Below are positions 1 to 9,661 of a stretch of 64,000 nt of DNA, piece after piece (position 1 is the stretch's first letter; each line of letters begins with the position of its first letter). The position numbers were made by a program, and so were the translations under genes. The DNA comes from Thioalkalivibrio sulfidiphilus. GTDB taxonomy: Bacteria > Pseudomonadota > Gammaproteobacteria > Ectothiorhodospirales > Ectothiorhodospiraceae. The notes under the pieces are model-generated. The model was not told the origin of the DNA. It searched no databases and was given only the letters and a program-made list of their open reading frames with translations. Location: NCBI RefSeq assembly GCF_000377945.1, contig NZ_KB898937.1, positions 1 through 64,000 on the forward strand. The letters run 5' to 3'.

Positions 1-164
1 CCCGAATGTTTCATGAATTCGTGCGATGATCGCGCAGGATATTGGCCGCACAGGGGATTTTCCGAGGGAGCGCCGTATCGGGCTATACGGCCGACTGAGA
101 AAAATCCCCTGTGCGGACAAGAGACAAGCGAGGGCGTGCGAAATTCATGAAACATTCGGGCTAG
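1..164. repeat. MITE-like palindromic element, copy 1
   Basis: The left terminal arm (1-19) is perfectly complementary to the right arm (142-160); the right arm continues GGGCTAG to 164, so the first four bases of the element lie off the window. Inside it are a 16-bp inverted repeat (46-61 with 101-116, core CACAGGGGATTTT) and a small hairpin CCGTAT/ATACGG (73-78 with 85-90). A second copy lies at 58757-58996, with only one mismatch over the 81 bp following the left arm. There is no transposase gene inside or nearby, so this looks like a non-autonomous element. It sits directly upstream of the glycosyltransferase operon. Confidence 0.85.
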
Positions 165-200
165 AATACCGGGCGCATCCTGCTCACGAGACCGAATTCC

Positions 201-1226
201 ATGATCGACACCTCCCTCCCGGACACCACCGAGCCCCTCACCCTGTCGCTGGTGGTGCCCATGTACAACGAGGAAGACAACGTCGCCCCCTTCGTGGAAC
301 GGGTGCACGAGGTGCTGGCCGACTACAGCTATCCCTGGGAACTGGTCCTGGTGGACGACGGCAGCGCCGACAGCACCAACGAGCGCATGCGCGCCCAGCG
401 GGAACGCTTCGGCCATCACGTGCGCATCCTCACCCTGCAGCGCAACTTCGGCCAGACCGCCGCCATGCAGGCGGGCATCGACGTCGCCCGGGGCAGCGTG
501 ATCGCCCTCATGGACGGCGATCTGCAGAACGACCCCGCCGACATCCCCGGCATGGTGCAGCGCCTGGTGGACGAGGACCTGGACATGGTGGCCGGCTGGC
601 GCAAGAACCGCCAGGACGACCTGTGGCGGCGTAAGATCCCCTCGCGCATCGCCAACAAGCTGATCCGCTCCATCACCGGCGTAAATCTGCACGACTATGG
701 CTGCAGCCTGAAGGTATTCCGCACCCACATCCTCAAGGGCGTGCGTCTGTACGGCGAGATGCACCGCTTCATCCCCGCCTGGTTCGCCACCCAGACCTCG
801 CCGAAGCGCATCCGCGAACACGTGGTCCAGCACCACGCCCGCACCCGGGGCACCTCCAAGTACGGCATCTCGCGCACCTTCCGGGTGCTCCTGGACCTGC
901 TGGCGGTGTACTTCTTCATGCGCTTCAAGGCACGCCCCGGCCACTTCTTCGGTTCCATCGGCCTGGTCTTCGGCGGCCTGGGCGCATTGATCCTGGGCTA
1001 CCTGTTCATGCTCAAGGTGTTCTGGGACGCGGACATCGGTACCCGCCCACTGCTGTTCGTGGGTGTGATGTGCGTACTGGTCTCGGTACAGTTGCTCACC
1101 ACCGGCGTACTCAGTGAACTTACCGCCCGCACCTACTTCGAATCGGGACAGCAGCGCTCCTACGTGGTGCGCTCCAGCGTGCACGATCAGGCCGGCGAGT
1201 CCGACTGGCATCACGGGCGTGGCTGA
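201..1226 (+). CDS. Family 2 glycosyltransferase (GtrB/DPM1/ArnC type)
   Basis: This 341-residue protein probably moves a sugar from a nucleotide donor onto polyprenyl phosphate at the inner membrane. The N-terminal GT-A domain (about 14-225) begins LSLVVPMYNEEDN and has the donor-binding LVDDGSADST and MDGDLQNDP metal-binding motifs. Two membrane helices follow at about 245-270 and 280-305, the usual GtrB layout. The start ATG follows the repeat element by about 35 bp. Its last codons overlap the GTG start of the next gene, so the two are translationally coupled. It would supply lipid-linked sugar to that GT39 enzyme. The sugar cannot be told from sequence. Confidence 0.9.
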   Translation: MIDTSLPDTTEPLTLSLVVPMYNEEDNVAPFVERVHEVLADYSYPWELVLVDDGSADSTNERMRAQRERFGHHVRILTLQRNFGQTAAMQAGIDVARGSVIALMDGDLQNDPADIPGMVQRLVDEDLDMVAGWRKNRQDDLWRRKIPSRIANKLIRSITGVNLHDYGCSLKVFRTHILKGVRLYGEMHRFIPAWFATQTSPKRIREHVVQHHARTRGTSKYGISRTFRVLLDLLAVYFFMRFKARPGHFFGSIGLVFGGLGALILGYLFMLKVFWDADIGTRPLLFVGVMCVLVSVQLLTTGVLSELTARTYFESGQQRSYVVRSSVHDQAGESDWHHGRG

Positions 1227-2715
1227 GGCCCTGTCGGCACAGGACGCGCGCCGCTACTGGTTGGCGGCGATTGCGGTCACGGCCCTCTACACTCTCTATC
1301 GCCTGGTCCTGCTGGCGAACTTCCCCTACGACCTCTACGGCGACGAGGCCCAGTACTGGACCTGGGCCCAGGCCCCCGACTGGGGCTATTACTCCAAGCC
1401 GCCGGTGATCGCCTGGCTGATCACGCTCACCACCGCCCCCTGCGGTGACGGCCTGTTCTGCATCAAGCTCGCCTCGCCCCTGCTGCATGCGGCCACGGCA
1501 CTCATCCTGTTCGCCCTGACCCGGCGCCTGTTCGACGCCCGGGCGGCCTTCTGGGTGGCGGCCCTCTACGGCCTGATGCCCGCCATCTCCCTGTCCACCA
1601 TGATCATCAGCACCGACGCGCCGCTGCTGTTCTTCTGGGCACTCGGGATCTACGCCCTGGTGCGCGCCCTGGACGAGGGACACTGGCGCTGGTGGCTGCT
1701 CACCGGCCTGGCCCTGGGCCTGGGGATGCTCAGCAAGTACAATATGGTGATCTTCGCCCTCTCGGGCCTGGTGTTCGTGCTCGCCACACCACGGCACCGG
1801 CACTGGATCACCTCGCCACGACCCTGGGCTGCGGCGGCGCTGGCCTTCCTTATCTACCTGCCCAACCTGCTGTGGAACGCCGCCACCGGCTTCGTCAGCT
1901 ACCAGCACACCCAGGAGATCTCCCAGGTGGACCGGGCCCGCTGGTCCCTGCAGGGGCTCGGGGACTTCATCGGCTCTCAGTTCGGGGTGTTCGGCCCGAT
2001 CCTGTTCGCCGTGTTGCTGTTCCTGCTGCTGCGCCGGCTGCCTGCCCTGTGGCGGGATGAAAGGACCCGCCTTCTGCTCGCCTTCGTGCTGCCCTGGCTG
2101 CTGATCGTGGCCTTCATCAGCCTGGCCTCCCGGGTCCATGCCAACTGGTCGGCGCCCATCTATCTCACGGCACTCATACTGGTGGTAGTCTGGCTGCTGG
2201 GGCGTGGCCGGCTGGGCCGCATCCTGCTGGGTGCCACCCTGGCGATTCACTTGCTGCTCTCCGGCGTGATCTATCACTACGACACGGTGCTCAGGGCAGC
2301 GGGCGTGGAACTGACCGCGCGCAACGACCCCTACAAGCGGGTACGTGGCTGGTCCGAACTGGGCCAGGCCATCGCCCACGTGCAGGACCTGCACCCGGAA
2401 GCCACGCTGATGACCGGCGATCGCATGCTCACGGCACAGCTCATGTATTACGTGCAGCCGCGCATGCAGACCGTGGTGAAGTGGAACCCCGGCGGCCTGA
2501 TCCGCGACCATTACGACATGACCACCAGCCTGGAAGGCCGTGAGGGCGAGGACTTCCTGTTCCTGCACTCACCCGGCGACCTGTCGCCGGCCATCGCGGC
2601 ACACTTTGAAAGTCACCAGCGCGTGGCCCGCATCCGCATCCCGGTACACCCGGACTGGGGACACCATTTCGACGTCTATCTGCTGCAGGGTTATCGCGGC
2701 ACGACCAGTCCCTGA
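1219..2715 (+). CDS. GT39/ArnT-like membrane glycosyltransferase
   Basis: A 498-residue polytopic protein of the PMT/ArnT superfamily, which transfers sugars from polyprenyl-phosphate donors to lipid or protein on the periplasmic side. The first periplasmic loop carries the acidic motif YGDEAQYW (about 32-39), the site of the catalytic Asp/Glu in this family, followed by many hydrophobic helices. I chose the GTG at 1219, which overlaps the upstream stop (GTGGCTGA), over the in-frame upstream ATG at 1114; the extra residues from 1114 read as translation of the upstream gene. Lipid A, O-antigen or protein glycosylation are all possible. Confidence 0.85.
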   Translation: MAEALSAQDARRYWLAAIAVTALYTLYRLVLLANFPYDLYGDEAQYWTWAQAPDWGYYSKPPVIAWLITLTTAPCGDGLFCIKLASPLLHAATALILFALTRRLFDARAAFWVAALYGLMPAISLSTMIISTDAPLLFFWALGIYALVRALDEGHWRWWLLTGLALGLGMLSKYNMVIFALSGLVFVLATPRHRHWITSPRPWAAAALAFLIYLPNLLWNAATGFVSYQHTQEISQVDRARWSLQGLGDFIGSQFGVFGPILFAVLLFLLLRRLPALWRDERTRLLLAFVLPWLLIVAFISLASRVHANWSAPIYLTALILVVVWLLGRGRLGRILLGATLAIHLLLSGVIYHYDTVLRAAGVELTARNDPYKRVRGWSELGQAIAHVQDLHPEATLMTGDRMLTAQLMYYVQPRMQTVVKWNPGGLIRDHYDMTTSLEGREGEDFLFLHSPGDLSPAIAAHFESHQRVARIRIPVHPDWGHHFDVYLLQGYRGTTSP

Positions 2716-2748
2716 ATCGCCGCGGCGGCTCTCCTTACTCGCACACGA

Positions 2749-2777
2749 CAAAAAAACAGGCACCCGAAGGTGCCTGT
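2749..2777 (-). terminator. Intrinsic terminator of the sorAB operon
   Basis: On the minus strand a 9-bp perfect stem ACAGGCACC/GGTGCCTGT with a 4-nt loop is followed directly by a run of seven T. It lies 30 bp past the cytochrome gene stop and faces the end of the plus-strand glycosyltransferase operon. Confidence 0.9.
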
Positions 2778-2806
2778 CAGTGTGTCCTCCCGAATACCTG
2801 CGCCGA

Positions 2807-3127
2807 TCAGCGCGGGGCGTCCGGTCCGTAGTTTTCCACCAGATGATCCACGATCTTCTCGCGCTGCTCCGGGGTGAGCCAGGTCATGCCGTACTTGACC
2901 ATGTCATCCATGACCCAGTTCCAGTCGTTGCGGCCCAGACGCTGGGTCTGGGGCAGCTCGATGGAATGGCAGGCGGCACAGTGGATGTTGAACAGCTGCT
3001 TCGGTGTCATTTCATCGGCATGGGCCGGGGTGATCATGTTCCCCGCAGGCACGCTGAAGGCCACCAGCCAAGTGGCCAGAAGTGCCGGGGGGGTTAGCCA
3101 CAGGGGGAGATGGCGTCGCTTGAACAT
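2807..3127 (-). CDS. sorB: Periplasmic c-type cytochrome, SorB-like
   Basis: A 106-residue secreted monoheme cytochrome c. The signal peptide ends near THE AHA|DE junction at about residue 37, and the heme site is C50-A-A-C53-H54. A Met-rich segment (WVMDDMVKYGM, about 71-81) is the likely place for the axial ligand. It lies 86 bp downstream of the sulfite dehydrogenase gene on the same strand and ends in a terminator, so it is almost certainly that enzyme's electron acceptor, passing electrons towards the oxidase. The SorB name is given by context and size; a SoxD-like role is less likely because there is only one heme motif. Confidence 0.85.
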   Translation of the reverse strand: MFKRRHLPLWLTPPALLATWLVAFSVPAGNMITPAHADEMTPKQLFNIHCAACHSIELPQTQRLGRNDWNWVMDDMVKYGMTWLTPEQREKIVDHLVENYGPDAPR

Positions 3128-3213
3128 CTGATGACTTCCTCATTGCTTGTTGATCGTGAAAACGGCGGCCCGAAGATCGGGCCGCCGCACAAGGCCTAAG
3201 GGAGGGACTTCGC

Positions 3214-4569
3214 TCAGGCCGGTTGGACCATGATAGGCACGCGGTGCACTGCGTTGCCTTCGTAGGCACGGGGGTTCCAGGGCTGAATGATGGGTTGAGT
3301 GTTGCCCTTGTCATCCACGGCCCGGGCCCAGATCTCGTAGTAGCCCCGGTTGGGGAGCTTGAGATCCATCTCCCACTGCTGCCAGGAGTACTTGTTGTGG
3401 GGCTTGCCCAGCTTGGCCTTGGTCCAGTTCAGGCCGAAGTCGGTGGACACCCACATCTCCTTGACCTCATTTTCGCCCGCCCAGGCATGACCGGTGACCT
3501 TGGCGGTCTGGCCCACCTTGAACTCGCTGTCGGCCAGCGGCCCGGTGATCAGGGACTTCACCGGCCACGGACCGCCCACCACCATATCCTCTTCCGGCGG
3601 ACGGGAGCCCGGGGCCACCGGGTATTTGGGCATGCGGTAGGAGTAACCGGTCATGCCACGGCCGTCATGCTCGCGGTCGCGAATGACGATCTTGTTCAGC
3701 CACTTGTGAGAGGCGCTGCCGTACCAGCCCGGCACCACCAGGCGTACGGGGTAGCCGTGGGCGGCGGGGATGTCCTGGCCGTTCATCTTGAAGGCCACGA
3801 TGGTGTGCTTCTCCATGGCCTTGTCGATGGGGATGCCGCGGGAGAAGGGCGGGCGGTCACCCAGCACCGGCTCCTCGCCGTAGTGGCCGGTGTAGATGGC
3901 ACTGCTCTTCAGGCCGGCTTCCTTCAGCAGGTCGGCCAAGGGCACACCGGTCCACTCGGAGTTGCCGATGGCGCCGTACATCCACTGGTTGCCGCGCACC
4001 GGCGGATCAAAGCGACCGCGGCCATTGCCACCGCACTCGATGGGTGCGCGATAGGTGACGGTCTTCATGCGCTGCAGCTGGTCCAGGGTGAAGGAGACCT
4101 TCTTGTTGACCTCACCCTCGATCTCCAACTTGTAACCCTGGGGGTTCTTGCGCATGGCGCGCTCGGAGATCAGGTCGTTGTTGCGGATGAAGTGATACTT
4201 GATCGGGGTGACCGCGTCCTTGAGATTAGCAACCGGGGTTTCAGCATTCATGGGACGCTGGTTGTAGACGATCAGACCTTCCTTGCCGGAGTCGGCCAGC
4301 ATGAACTTGGCCTGCTCGTCGGTGATCTCAACCGGCTCGCTGGCCCAGGCGGCGGGAATCATGCCCCGGCCGAACAGACCCTGCATGGCGGCCTCGGTGC
4401 CGGCGCCAAAGCCCAGCAGCGCCAGGGCGGCTCCGCCCTTGCCCACCTGACCGAAGAACTGACGACGGGACGAAACCTCGTCGAAGATTTCCATGTCCTG
4501 GGGGCTCGCGCCGTGGTCGCGGGTGTAGCTCCGCAGCCATTCCCAGGTACCTTGATCCGTTTTCTTCAT
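3214..4569 (-). CDS. sorA: Sulfite dehydrogenase, molybdopterin subunit (SorA/SoxC-like)
   Basis: A 451-residue sulfite-oxidase-family enzyme oxidising sulfite to sulfate in the periplasm. A twin-arginine signal SRRQFF (34-39) plus hydrophobic stretch follows an unusually long 33-residue N-region. The molybdenum ligand is C179 in PIECGGNGRGRF, and the C-terminal part (about 330-451) matches the Mo-co dimerisation domain. The neighbouring cytochrome indicates cytochrome c, not O2, as acceptor. No other sox genes are present in the window, which favours a SorAB-type enzyme over SoxCD, though the sequence alone does not separate them. Well-defined 220-bp upstream region. Confidence 0.88.
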   Translation of the reverse strand: MKKTDQGTWEWLRSYTRDHGASPQDMEIFDEVSSRRQFFGQVGKGGAALALLGFGAGTEAAMQGLFGRGMIPAAWASEPVEITDEQAKFMLADSGKEGLIVYNQRPMNAETPVANLKDAVTPIKYHFIRNNDLISERAMRKNPQGYKLEIEGEVNKKVSFTLDQLQRMKTVTYRAPIECGGNGRGRFDPPVRGNQWMYGAIGNSEWTGVPLADLLKEAGLKSSAIYTGHYGEEPVLGDRPPFSRGIPIDKAMEKHTIVAFKMNGQDIPAAHGYPVRLVVPGWYGSASHKWLNKIVIRDREHDGRGMTGYSYRMPKYPVAPGSRPPEEDMVVGGPWPVKSLITGPLADSEFKVGQTAKVTGHAWAGENEVKEMWVSTDFGLNWTKAKLGKPHNKYSWQQWEMDLKLPNRGYYEIWARAVDDKGNTQPIIQPWNPRAYEGNAVHRVPIMVQPA

Positions 4570-4682
4570 TTAGATATCCCTCCAGCCTTGTTGTTTATTG
4601 GCTTGTACAGGTTGTGTGGTGTCGCCACGGTTGGTGGGCCGTGACGCCGAGTACATGAGTACTTGGTAATGCACTGATTTCT

Positions 4683-4697
4683 TTAGACTAAGTCTAA
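4683..4697. promoter_or_regulatory. Perfect 15-bp palindrome upstream of sorA, candidate operator
   Basis: TTAGACT-A-AGTCTAA is a perfect inverted repeat in the 221-bp gap between sorA and ubiK. A second partly symmetric stretch, AGTACATGAGTACT, lies about 40 bp closer to sorA. I cannot name the regulator; the placement suggests control of sulfite oxidation. Confidence 0.45.
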
Positions 4698-4790
4698 TTC
4701 TCAGTGCCCAGCTTTTATAGGCCAGCCCTTTTGGGGCGTCAATAGGATGACCCTGCCCCTCCGTTTATTCCATTTTTCGATCCGTTGGTC

Positions 4791-5078
4791 TCATTCGGCC
4801 TCTTTCTGCCACGACTGACCCGATCCGTGCCCCGGTGCCAGCGCCGCCTCCAGGGCGGCCACCCGGGCCTCCAGTTCCGCCAGCCGCTCGCGGCTGCGGG
4901 CCAGCAGGGTGGTCTGCACCTCGTATTCCTCCCGGGTCACCAGGTCCATGCGCTGCAGGGCGCTGGCCAGCCCCGCGCGCAGGTTCTTCTCCATCTCCTG
5001 TTGAAACTGTTTCGCCGGTTCCGGCATGAGCTCGGCGAGTTTGCGGACCAGATCGTCCAGGCCTTGGGTGTCGCGCAT
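4791..5078 (-). CDS. ubiK: Ubiquinone biosynthesis accessory factor UbiK (YqiC/BMFP family)
   Basis: A 95-residue protein with the N-terminal DLVRKLAELMPEP amphipathic segment and a C-terminal coiled coil (REEYEVQTTLLARSRERLAELEARVAALEAAL), the standard BMFP architecture. Family members assist the soluble Ubi complex. The ATG at 5078 is preceded by AGGAG at good spacing; a longer in-frame reading to 5219 lacks support. The gene is usually found beside glnK in gammaproteobacteria, as here with a porin gene between. Confidence 0.88.
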   Translation of the reverse strand: MRDTQGLDDLVRKLAELMPEPAKQFQQEMEKNLRAGLASALQRMDLVTREEYEVQTTLLARSRERLAELEARVAALEAALAPGHGSGQSWQKEAE

Positions 5079-5183
5079 GGTGGGGCTCCTCTGTCTTGAG
5101 ATATCTGTTACTGGATCATAGAGGAGAAGGTCGGATGTAGCACCGGCAATACATCCCTGTGCAAAGATCCGCAATCCAAATAT

Positions 5184-5198
5184 GCACCATAAAAGTGC
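5184..5198 (+). promoter_or_regulatory. NtrC-type binding site upstream of the porin gene
   Basis: GCAC-N7-GTGC (spacer CATAAAA), matching the NtrC half-site pattern exactly. It lies about 105 bp upstream of the -24/-12 element at 5296. A weaker second half-site pair (GCAC-N7-TGGC) begins at 5216. Confidence 0.65.
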
Positions 5199-5295
5199 AA
5201 TTTGGACCGATAGATGCACACAGGTGTGGCATCAGACAGGCAAAAACACCACACCAGAGTCACATAAATACAACAAATCCCGCCAACCTACCGAT

Positions 5296-5311
5296 TGGCA
5301 CGATCAATGCT
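5296..5311 (+). promoter_or_regulatory. Sigma-54 promoter (-24/-12) of the porin gene
   Basis: TGGCACG-N4-ATGCT agrees with the sigma-54 consensus TGGCACG-N4-TTGCW at all but one defined position, with GG and GC at the right spacing. It lies 68 bp upstream of the porin start codon. With the NtrC-type site at 5184 it implies nitrogen control. Confidence 0.75.
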
Positions 5312-5378
5312 TTTAGAGAACCAGTGATTGAATCCCGATCACATCCACGATCTTTTTTCGAGACTTAGGAGAAGGGCC

Positions 5379-6047
5379 ATGCATCCCAACCTGAAGAAAT
5401 CTATGATCAACTCCGCTGTCGCTGGTGCCCTGATGGTCGGCGCCGCCGGTTTCAGCACCGCAAAGGCGGAACTCACTTTCAACGCTGGCGCGTTCAGTGA
5501 CTACATCCTGTGGGGTGTCTCGGCCTCCGGTGGCAATGCCGTGGTACAGGGCGGTGTAGATTACGAGCACGAATCCGGTTTCTACCTGGGCACCTGGATG
5601 TCCACTCTGGGTGATGGTGAAGGGCAGGAGGTCGACCTCTACTTGGGCTACGCCTTCGAAGCCGGCGACCTGGAATTCGATATCGGCTATGTGTACTACT
5701 ACTATCCGGCCTTGGATGATTTCGATTATGGCGACATCTACGCCTCTGTTGGCTTCGGTCCCGTCTACGCAAGCGTGAACTATGCGGTCCACGCCGACGA
5801 CAGTGATTACGAAGGCAGCACCGTGTATGCCATTGGCGGTGGCTTGGAAATCTTGCCCAGCGTCACCTTCGATGCCGAGATTGGTTACACCGAACAGAAG
5901 TTCACTGGCGGCAGCGACAAGTGGACCTTCTGGACCCTGGGCCTGACCAAGTCCACCGACATGGGAGACATCTCCCTGACCTATGCTCAGACTGACGAGA
6001 GCGACATCGATCCGCTGTTTGTGGTGGGTTACAGCATCAGCTTCTGA
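5379..6047 (+). CDS. TorF-family putative outer-membrane porin
   Basis: A 222-residue protein with a signal peptide (about 1-28, ending STAKA|E) and alternating aromatic/glycine-rich beta strands ending in SYSISF-type terminal Phe, as in outer-membrane barrels. It matches the short TIGR02001/TorF porin family, which is often found next to glnK-amtB. The start at 5379 has TTAGGAGAA upstream; an in-frame TTG at 5328 adds 17 residues of no signal-like character. A sigma-54 promoter and its own terminator make it a single-gene unit, probably induced with glnK-amtB under nitrogen limitation. Substrate unknown. Confidence 0.85.
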   Translation: MHPNLKKSMINSAVAGALMVGAAGFSTAKAELTFNAGAFSDYILWGVSASGGNAVVQGGVDYEHESGFYLGTWMSTLGDGEGQEVDLYLGYAFEAGDLEFDIGYVYYYYPALDDFDYGDIYASVGFGPVYASVNYAVHADDSDYEGSTVYAIGGGLEILPSVTFDAEIGYTEQKFTGGSDKWTFWTLGLTKSTDMGDISLTYAQTDESDIDPLFVVGYSISF

Positions 6048-6072
6048 TCCAGATAACCGATCTGTCTGCTGT

Positions 6073-6103
6073 GAAGGCGGCCCATCTGGGCCGCCTTCTT
6101 TTT
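6073..6103 (+). terminator. Intrinsic terminator of the porin gene
   Basis: An 11-bp perfect stem GAAGGCGGCCC/GGGCCGCCTTC with loop ATCT, followed by a T-run, 26 bp after the stop codon. The remainder of the 397-bp gap to glnK holds the NtrC sites and sigma-54 promoter; nothing else is seen. Confidence 0.93.
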
Positions 6104-6247
6104 GTCGTACACACACGCCCGATTGGCGAACCAAGCCCCGCGTGCACCCAGCGCAGACTCGCACCGTATGCGATCACATCTGCACGACGTTAGCGATCGT
6201 GGCATTCCATCCTTGTTGAGTACTCGACGTTATTGCGTCATCTCCTT

Positions 6248-6281
6248 GCACGACAAAGGTGCGCACGCACCAATTTGGTTC
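6248..6281 (+). promoter_or_regulatory. Two tandem NtrC-type sites upstream of glnK
   Basis: Site 1 (6248-6262) is GCAC-GACAAAG-GTGC, a perfect half-site pair. Site 2 (6267-6281) is GCAC-CAATTTG-GTTC, with one mismatch and the CCA-N3-TGG core typical of strong NtrC sites. Centres are 19 bp apart, roughly two helical turns, suited to cooperative binding, and lie about 105-130 bp upstream of the -12 element. Confidence 0.75.
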
Positions 6282-6354
6282 GTTCGGACTGGGGGCCGGC
6301 TCTAAGCAGAACAACTGCCCCATCGCAGAACCCGCGCCAGCCCTCGCTCTCTGA

Positions 6355-6783
<429 letters not shown>

Positions 6784-6822
6784 ATAACACCAAGCTGACA
6801 ACCGTTAGCGGAGGACGCACAA

Positions 6823-8067
<1,245 letters not shown>

Positions 8068-8105
8068 CTCCCCCGGCCAACTCTCACACAAGTTGGTGAT
8101 CTTTG

Positions 8106-8132
8106 ACGGGCGCTTCGGCGCCCGTTTTTTTT
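8106..8132 (+). terminator. Intrinsic terminator of glnK-amtB
   Basis: An 8-bp stem ACGGGCGC/GCGCCCGT closed by a TTCG tetraloop and followed by eight T, 38 bp past the amtB stop. Confidence 0.95.
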
Positions 8133-8221
8133 GCGCAGGCGAACAGGGCTTGAGTACAAGAGAAAAGGAAACTGCCCCGTGTGCGGTATGATGCGCGCAC
8201 TGGCAATCAACGAGACCGAAC

Positions 8222-8845
8222 TTGGACAACCTGCCCGCTTCCCAGACCGTGCTCGAGGTCCGCGGCCTGCGCGCCGCCCACGTGGGCCCGGTGGACTTCC
8301 GCTTGCTGGCCGGCGAGATCTGCCGGCTCTCCGGCGAATCCGGCGCCGGCAAGACCCTGCTGCTGCGCGCCCTGGCCGATCTCGATCCCAATGAAGGCGA
8401 GGTGATCCTGGACGGTATCGAACGCGCCCGCATCGCACCCACCGACTGGCGCCGCCAGGTGGCCTACCTGCCGGCGGAACCCCTGTGGTGGGAGGAACGG
8501 GTGGGCCTGCATTTCAGACAGGACGGCGACGACAGCAGACTCAAGGCCCTGGGCTTCGAGCCGGAGGTGCGCAACTGGGAGGTGGAGCGGCTCTCCAGCG
8601 GCGAGCGCCAGCGCCTGGCCCTGGTCCGCCTGCTGGAGAACAGGCCCCGGGTGCTGTTGCTGGACGAACCCACCGCCAACCTGGACCCGGCCAACAGCCG
8701 CAAGGTGGAGCGCATGGTGCGCGAGTACGTCTCCGACCACGGCGCCTGCGCCCTGTGGGTGAGCCACGACCCGATCCAGCGCCAGCGCCTGGGCGGTCGC
8801 TCACTGGTCATGGAGGCGGGACGCATGCGGGAGGAGACGCCATGA
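8222..8845 (+). CDS. fetA: ABC transporter ATPase, FetA/YbbL family
   Basis: A 207-residue ATPase with Walker A GESGAGKT (38-45), signature LSSGERQ, Walker B VLLLDEPTANLD and the switch His in WVSHD. With the downstream permease it forms the FetAB pair, described as an iron exporter in E. coli. The start is TTG at 8222 because no ATG or GTG precedes the conserved LEVRGL strand. The stop overlaps the fetB start as ATGA, so the two are coupled. Iron specificity is inferred from homology only. Confidence 0.88.
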   Translation: MDNLPASQTVLEVRGLRAAHVGPVDFRLLAGEICRLSGESGAGKTLLLRALADLDPNEGEVILDGIERARIAPTDWRRQVAYLPAEPLWWEERVGLHFRQDGDDSRLKALGFEPEVRNWEVERLSSGERQRLALVRLLENRPRVLLLDEPTANLDPANSRKVERMVREYVSDHGACALWVSHDPIQRQRLGGRSLVMEAGRMREETP

Positions 8846-9648
8846 ACGTGATCGCCCTCTCGCCCTGGGACCTGTCCCTCGCCGCTGCCCTGGTGGTGGC
8901 CCTGGCCGCGCTCACCGCGCGCATCGGCATGGGCCTGTCCCGCAGCCTACTGATCTCCGGCGCACGCACCGTCATCCAGCTGCTGCTCATCGGCCTGGTG
9001 CTCAAGACCCTGTTCGAGAACGCCCAGCTCTACTGGGTGGCGGGCCTCGCGCTGATCATGCTGTCCGTGGCCGGCTACGAGGTGATGTCCCGTCAGGGCC
9101 GGCGCTTCTCCGGCTGGTGGGGGTACGGCATCGGCACCTCGGCCATGTTCGTCTCCGCCTTTGCGGTCACGGTGCTGGCGCTCACCACCATGATCGGCCC
9201 GAGCCCCTGGTGGGAGCCCCAGTACGCCATCCCGCTGCTGGGCATGCTGCTCGGCAACACCATGACCGGCATCGCCTTAGGATTGGACCGCCTCACCCAG
9301 ACCGCCTGGCAGCAGCGCCGGGTCATCGAGGCGCGTCTCATGATGGGGCACGGCTGGGGCGAGTCCATCGGCCAGATCCGCCGCGACGCGGCGCGCAGCG
9401 GCCTGATGCCCATCATCAACGCCATGGCCGCGGCGGGCATCGTCAGCCTGCCCGGCATGATGACCGGCCAGATCCTGGCCGGCACCCCGCCGATGGAGGC
9501 GGTGAAATACCAGATCCTGATCATGTTCCTGATCACCGCCGGCACCGGCTTCGGCACCCTGGGCGCGGTGTGGCTGGGCTCGAAACGGCTGTTCGACGAC
9601 CGTCAGCGGCTGCGGCTGGATCGCCTCAAGCCGGGGCGGGGGAAGTGA
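8842..9648 (+). CDS. fetB: ABC transporter permease, FetB/YbbM (UPF0014) family
   Basis: A 268-residue integral membrane protein with seven or so helices and the family motifs GARTVIQLLLIGLVL, PLLGMLLGNTMTGIALGLDRL and SLPGMMTGQILAGTPP. It is the membrane half of the FetAB exporter. The start ATG overlaps the fetA stop. A composite inverted repeat begins 14 bp after its stop codon. Confidence 0.9.
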   Translation: MNVIALSPWDLSLAAALVVALAALTARIGMGLSRSLLISGARTVIQLLLIGLVLKTLFENAQLYWVAGLALIMLSVAGYEVMSRQGRRFSGWWGYGIGTSAMFVSAFAVTVLALTTMIGPSPWWEPQYAIPLLGMLLGNTMTGIALGLDRLTQTAWQQRRVIEARLMMGHGWGESIGQIRRDAARSGLMPIINAMAAAGIVSLPGMMTGQILAGTPPMEAVKYQILIMFLITAGTGFGTLGAVWLGSKRLFDDRQRLRLDRLKPGRGK

Positions 9649-9661
9649 GGATTTGAACGTC

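Noticed and set aside
1120-2568. Long open frame on the minus strand opposite the GT39 gene
   Set aside because: Its translation is Gln/Gly/His-rich low-complexity sequence without motifs, an artefact of GC-rich codon bias. The same applies to long antisense frames at 6880-8442, 10748-12031 and 23909-25837.
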